In this document: one piece after another, positions 59,646 through 64,000 of the stretch
How positions within the stretch are numbered: the first letter of the stretch is position 1
Layout: every line of letters starts with the position of its first letter
Source of the DNA: Piscicola geometra
Taxonomy: Eukaryota; Annelida; Clitellata; Hirudinida; Piscicolidae
DNA: 64,000 bases
NCBI GenBank assembly: GCA_943735955.1
Contig: OX030955.1
Coordinates: 6,993,269-7,057,268 of the forward strand
Direction: 5' to 3'
Translations under genes and position numbers: made by a program
Notes under the pieces: model-generated
Databases searched by the model: none
What the model was told of the DNA's origin: nothing
Seen by the model: the letters and a program-made list of their open reading frames with translations, nothing else

Positions 59646-61198
59646 TAGAGGTCGGACAGGGTACCCGATCTGACCGGGTACCCGCGGGACTCCCGTGGGA
59701 ACGGGAATTAAAATTAATTTCGGGACGGGAAAAGTCGGGAACCGGGAATAGGTTTTCGGGACGGGAACGGGAATCAACATTCAAATCGGGAACGGGAAAA
59801 GACGGGAACGGGAATCAACTTTTAAATCGGGAACGGGAAAAACGGGAATAACAGTTATTGGGATTGGATTCTTTAAAAATGATTTTTCAGCAAACTTCTA
59901 AGTATGGAAATCTTTATTTCATCGATACTCCGTACTTAAAATAAGTATTAAATGCAATAGAAATGTATAACGAAGCCACCATTGCCAATGTCGAAATCTC
60001 CAACACTACATTTGAAGTTGTTATGATGAGTCCAAAGATTAGGGAGATTAGAACAAATGGGTGATGATGAAAACTTTTCAGATGAAATCAAAATGGTCAG
60101 TTATATTATTTTAATTTTATAAATTAATACTTTGAATTTGAATGATTAATTTCCAAATGATTGCTCAGTTGATCATTTCGACAAAAGAAAAGATGCCATT
60201 GATCTTATTCGTATGACAGCATGTCTGTTGCATCCCCAGTATGAAAGAATAAAGGAAAAAAGTTTGGGATAAAAGAGAAATAAATACCAAGATTTTCATT
60301 AGAGAAAATTTAATTCTATTTTGTACAGCCAGACCAAGCTGCAGTGCCTTTGAGAAAAAAAACAAATGATGGTTATTTAGATCTATTATGTTTGTTTTTA
60401 TAACGTAAAAATTATAATAAGATTATTATACTATCAAATTATACGAATGATTTTATATTTGCAGTTGTAGAGAATAAGAATTTTGTTAAAAAACATATTT
60501 CTAACATTATTGAAGAATTAGTAATAATGAACAAAGAAAAAAATCAGAAGAGGATGAATTGAACAAATATTCACAATTACGTCCCAAAAAAAATTGAAAA
60601 TTATAAAGATGTTTTATTTTATTGCAATGAAATGAGCAATTTTAAAATACTACAAGAAGGAGCCAAAATTTTGTTTAGTATATCTGCAAGTTATATTCGC
60701 TGTAAGCGAAATTTTTCAATATGTGGTCGTTTAACTTCAGACCCAAAATCATCTCATTTGAAAGCTGAAACTCTTAACGGTTTAACCCGTGTGAAAAGCA
60801 ATAAAGACTTGATTGAATTACTCAAAAACAATTACTAACTTCAATACATTCATTTCAATAAATATTTGAAATTTAAATCGTGTTCTTTTAATTTTATTAA
60901 AAGAAATATTCTCTGACTTACAAATAATAAATTTTAAGAAATGTTAGAACTAGCAAGTTTGGAACCAGTGAAAACGGCAGCGAAAATGAATAAAAAAACA
61001 AAAAGCTTTCGGGAACGGGTCGGGACGGGAAAAAATTTTTGGAACGGGACGGGAATCAAAATTCTGATGTCCTATCGGGAACGGGACGGGACGGGAATCA
61101 AAATTCTGATGTCCCATCGGGAACGGGACGGGACGGGAAAACAAATTTCGGGAACGGGACGGGACCGGGAATGAAAAATCGCCCATGTCCGACCTCTA
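59646..61198 (+). mobile_element. hAT-family DNA transposon, 1.55 kb, decayed
   Basis: TIRs are TAGAGGTCGGACAGGG on the left and CCATGTCCGACCTCTA on the right (13 bp perfect, 15 of 16 overall). The target duplication is 8 bp: CTTCCTTC at 59,638-59,645 and GTTCCTTC at 61,199-61,206. Both subterminal regions carry direct repeats of CGGGAACGGGA type. The interior holds remnants of a transposase, including a C-terminal dimerisation segment at 60,632-60,838. Its length is under half that of autonomous hATs and the frame is broken, so it is probably non-autonomous or dead. Confidence 0.85.
60632..60838 (+). pseudogene. hAT transposase C-terminal dimerisation remnant
   Basis: The open stretch reads FKILQEGAKILFSISASYIR, then CKRNFSICGRL and HLKAETLNGLTRVKSNKDL. 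It follows the hATC pattern in which a hydrophobic helix is succeeded by SxxSER.FS..G and L....v..L....N.dl, with the S..SER motif degraded here. Upstream, 60,150-60,270 holds further fragments (MTACLLHPQYERIKEKS) with frameshifts. It is a broken gene, not a functional transposase. Confidence 0.7.
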
Positions 61199-61206
61199 GT
61201 TCCTTC

Positions 61207-61420
61207 ACGAGTCGAAAGGAACACTGTTGACCACGACATTAGAACCCAATCTAGAAACCTCCGCTTCTTTCCTACGCTTTTTTCGAACCAAATACTCGCT
61301 ATATAAATAAATTAAGTCTTTAACGAGGAATGCATTTATAATGCTGAGGGTGAGTGACCGAGAGCAAGCCTTGACTACACAAACAACCATGATGCATTGC
61401 AACTGCAACTGCAACAAGCA

Positions 61421-61473
<53 letters not shown>

Positions 61474-62346
61474 CATACAGTTGCAGAATAGCCGTCGTAT
61501 TAAGATGATGGTGTTAGTAACGATGATGGAGGTGATTATAAAGATGATGAAGTGATGATAATGATGTCGAAATGATGATAACGATGACGATAATGATGAT
61601 GAACAAGTCGATAATGGAATCAGCTTTATTAGTAACGTACATAATGATAACATGAAGAGTATGATAACGATTATGACGATGATAACAATCATTGTGACGA
61701 TGATGATAAAAATAATTTAAGAAACAATAAGTTAGATTAATGTAATTTTCTAAATTAAACGCAACTTATTTCTTACTTAAGTAATCCTCACAAACATCAT
61801 CATCAGCATCATGGCATTTCATGTACAAATTCGTTCTAGATTATTCTATTCCAAAGGAGCTGAAAGCACAAATGGCAACGAGACACAAGAACCAAAGATT
61901 GCCGAATTATTTTAGAGAATAAGTTACTTGTAAAACGTGAGATGTCCTTAACCTTAACCATGCATCTTGCTTGAGACGTCGTTAAGTTCAAAAGTGCATC
62001 AAGGTCAACGCTCTGAGTCGCCAGAAGGAAGCCTCTATCTAGACCTCCATTGTCTACTTCTCCATCTCAATGACAGCAACGTACATAGTTATTATTTACG
62101 TTCAACATGAATTACCGAACAATAACCACCACACCACCACTACTCCTTCAAAAGCCTTTCTAACCACCCAAAAAAGAAAATTAGCTTACCACGCGCCTCA
62201 TAAACCCCCCCCCTCGTTCAACCACCCAACTAAACAACCTACCCACATAACCGCTTACTCATCCACCAACCACGCACACCATCCTCAGCACTCAACCAAC
62301 CAACACCATCCAACCATCCCGACCCGTTCCCTCTACCTCCCCCCCC
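61207..62346. other. Intergenic region before ARP2
   Basis: Contains an (ACT)n run at 61,421-61,474, GAT-rich DNA at 61,500-61,710 and otherwise unremarkable AT-rich sequence. It should include the ARP2 3' UTR just left of 62,347. I see no gene. Confidence 0.6.
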
Positions 62347-62651
62347 TCAAGCCTTCTTCGGACCCAGCTTGTTGAGCACGCGCAGGCCCTGCTCTTCGTA
62401 CTCGTGTTTGTGCATCCAGAATTCCTGTCTGTCCTTCATTATGTCCGCCAGAACAGCCCCGCCTATGAAGACCATGTGCTTCCTCCTGGGCGGGTCCTCG
62501 ATTTTGATCATGAACTTCTGCGCGTGGGTTGGCTTGGGTTGGCTTGGTGGGGTGTGGATGAGTTGCGTGGTCGATGGAGAAGGTGATGAGTGAAGATGTG
62601 CGGTTGATGGGGTGGGTACGTACACACAAACATCTCCCCCTCCCCCCCCCC

Positions 62652-62749
<98 letters not shown>

Positions 62750-63563
62750 CACACAAACGAACCGACAGACGCTCGATATTGCCCTTCAGCACTCTCTCCA
62801 GATACAACTGCTTCATTTCTCTTTCGAGGCGGGAAGGCAGCCCAGGGTACATGGTCGAACCACCTGGGAAAAAAATAAAAATGTCAATTTATAAAGCGCC
62901 TAGGAACGCAACAGAGGCGCCACTCACACGACATACGTCGTGAAACACCGCATCATGTACACTAGGTCCGACGACTTGCCATCTAAGCCGAGCCAACCCG
63001 CTCCCAAAGCCAACCCGCTCACCTGAGAGGAGGATGTGCCTGTAGAACATGGGCCTATTATCGATGTCGGCTTGCTGGATGGTGTTGAAGAGAAGTTCTG
63101 CAATGCCGACGCCTTCGATGTTGATCAGGTGAGGCTGGAAGAGCGCCTCTGGTGCCCCGAATCTCTCGCCGCCCACCTTGATCACCCTGCCGTCTGGCAG
63201 CTGACGTGCATGAGTGGGTGGTCGTAGTGGTGCTTGAAGTTGCGCCACCTCACTATCAGACTATAATGCAAACATTTCTTTTAGCCGTTCAAACAATACG
63301 CATCACGACATCAATGATCTCTCAACACAACCAATACCAAACCACCCTGACAACAATCACAAAACCCCACCAAAACCAACCCAACCCTCACCACCACTAA
63401 AACGCCCACTCACCGTATAATTCTCCACCAATACAGTGGTTTCCAGCGCGAGTCTCTGCTCCTGCTCGATGTCGTAGCCGATGTAGCAGAGTTTTTCCTT
63501 CAGCATCCTTACCGTCTCAAAGTCGGCGGAGTGGTTGAAGGCGTAGCCGCGTAGTAGCAGGAG
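62347..63563 (-). CDS. ACTR2: ARP2 actin-related protein, last four exons (5' part outside window)
   Basis: ARP2 is the actin-like subunit of the Arp2/3 complex that nucleates branched actin filaments. Exons in transcript order: 63563-63414, 63200-63023, 62863-62763 and 62517-62347 (TGA), with all phases agreeing. Family matches are close: [112 protein letters not shown] and [12 protein letters not shown]. The GGSTMYPG loop belongs to the actin-fold nucleotide pocket. The C-terminus (LNKLGPKKA) differs slightly from vertebrate ARP2. Exons encoding the N-terminal half lie right of the window. Confidence 0.96.
62654..62758 (+). repeat. (AC)n microsatellite
   Basis: About 50 AC units preceded by a C13 run, in the last ARP2 intron. 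It begins just after the donor of exon 62863-62763 on the minus strand. Confidence 0.97.
62888..62990 (-). mobile_element. SINE copy in ARP2 intron
   Basis: Shares ordered blocks with the element at 44,236-44,450: AAGCGCCTAGGAACG, AGAGGCGCCACTCACACGA, CGTCGTGAAACACCGCATCA and TGTACACTAGG. On the minus strand the tail is GGCGCTTTATAAATTGAC. It is shorter; the B-box end is degraded near the following exon. Confidence 0.65.
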
Positions 63564-63565
63564 CT

Positions 63566-63760
63566 GTGGTGTGGTGTGGGTGTGGTGGGATGGTGTGGTG
63601 TGGGTGTGGTGGGATGGTGTGGTGTGTTGTGGGTTGGGTGGGATGGTGTGTTGTGGGTGTGGTGGGATGGTGTGGTGTGGGTGTGGTGGGATGGTGTGGT
63701 GTGTTGTGGGTGGGGTGGGATGGTGTGTTGTGGGTGTGGTGGGATAGTGTGGTGGGTGTT
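63566..63760 (+). repeat. GGTGTGGTGTGGGTGTGGTG minisatellite
   Basis: Tandem blocks of GGTGTGGGTGTGGTGGGATG type in the ARP2 intron, abutting the acceptor of exon 63563-63414. Confidence 0.88.
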
Positions 63761-64000
63761 TGACTAATTTTTTGGTGGGTGTTTGAAATAGGTTGGTAGG
63801 TGTAAGGGTGTAAGTTTAGGATGAAAGTTGTTGAAAATGATTAGAATGGATTTTTTAATGTATGAAAGGGGTATTGGGAGTGGTAGCAAAGTTCCACTTC
63901 TAGAAATAAACATAAAAAATGAAATGTCAAAGACACATTAATCCCTCAAACACAACCACCCACCACCAATCTACACCACCCGCCAACTACACTCACTCCC
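63761..64000 (-). other. ARP2 intron continuing past the window
   Basis: No exon recognised. The preceding ARP2 exon would be expected to the right of 64,000. Confidence 0.6.

Noticed and set aside
62333..62754. Val-Cys repeat frames overlapping ARP2
   Set aside because: They are the (AC)n microsatellite read through into the genuine ARP2 exon; only the exon 62347-62517 is real.

Overview
This window is nuclear DNA from an animal. It contains spliced metazoan genes with GT-AG introns, a cytosolic-type tRNA-Ala, hAT DNA transposons, tRNA-derived SINEs and a degenerate non-LTR retrotransposon. The genes (an ULK/Atg1 kinase, a ZDHHC2/15/20-type palmitoyltransferase, a SAP/RRM/RGG RNA-binding protein and ARP2) are conserved housekeeping genes. 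The introns are loaded with tri-, tetra- and penta-nucleotide repeats. I infer an invertebrate, perhaps a marine lophotrochozoan, because of the SINE tails of the GCGCTATACAAA type; the species cannot be fixed from the sequence.

Layout. (1) 276-40003, plus strand: the 3' part of an ULK1/2 (ATG1) gene. It starts with the end of the kinase domain and runs to the stop codon. (2) One intron of that gene (about 2221-35745) is almost entirely a 32.7-kb array of about 2,180 copies of a 15-bp monomer, so half the window is one satellite inside an autophagy kinase gene. (3) 40004-43015: AT-rich convergent intergenic DNA. (4) 43016-48566, minus strand: a complete ZDHHC palmitoyltransferase in ten exons whose phases all agree. 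One intron hosts a tRNA-Ala(AGC) and a SINE. (5) 48567-51809: intergenic DNA between divergent genes, with two related TIR elements, SINE tails and a (GATT)n array. (6) 51810-58591, plus strand: a SAP-domain, RRM and RGG-box nuclear RNA-binding protein in 14 exons. (7) 58592-62346: its 3' end, an RT relic and a 1.55-kb hAT element with TIRs and an 8-bp target duplication. (8) 62347-63563, minus strand: the last four exons of ARP2 (ACTR2), whose 5' part lies beyond the window.

The genes do not form an operon or a pathway. The most striking object is the satellite. Its plus strand is nearly free of G. It keeps a perfect 15-bp phase for about 31 kb, has nested higher-order repeats, and its minus strand is a head-to-tail series of motifs almost identical to the two-tetrad thrombin-aptamer G-quadruplex. 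The very long open frames across it (over 10,000 codons on the minus strand) follow from a stop-free 15-bp unit and are not genes. Exon boundaries below were set by reading splice sites, codon phase and family similarity by eye; no alignment was run.
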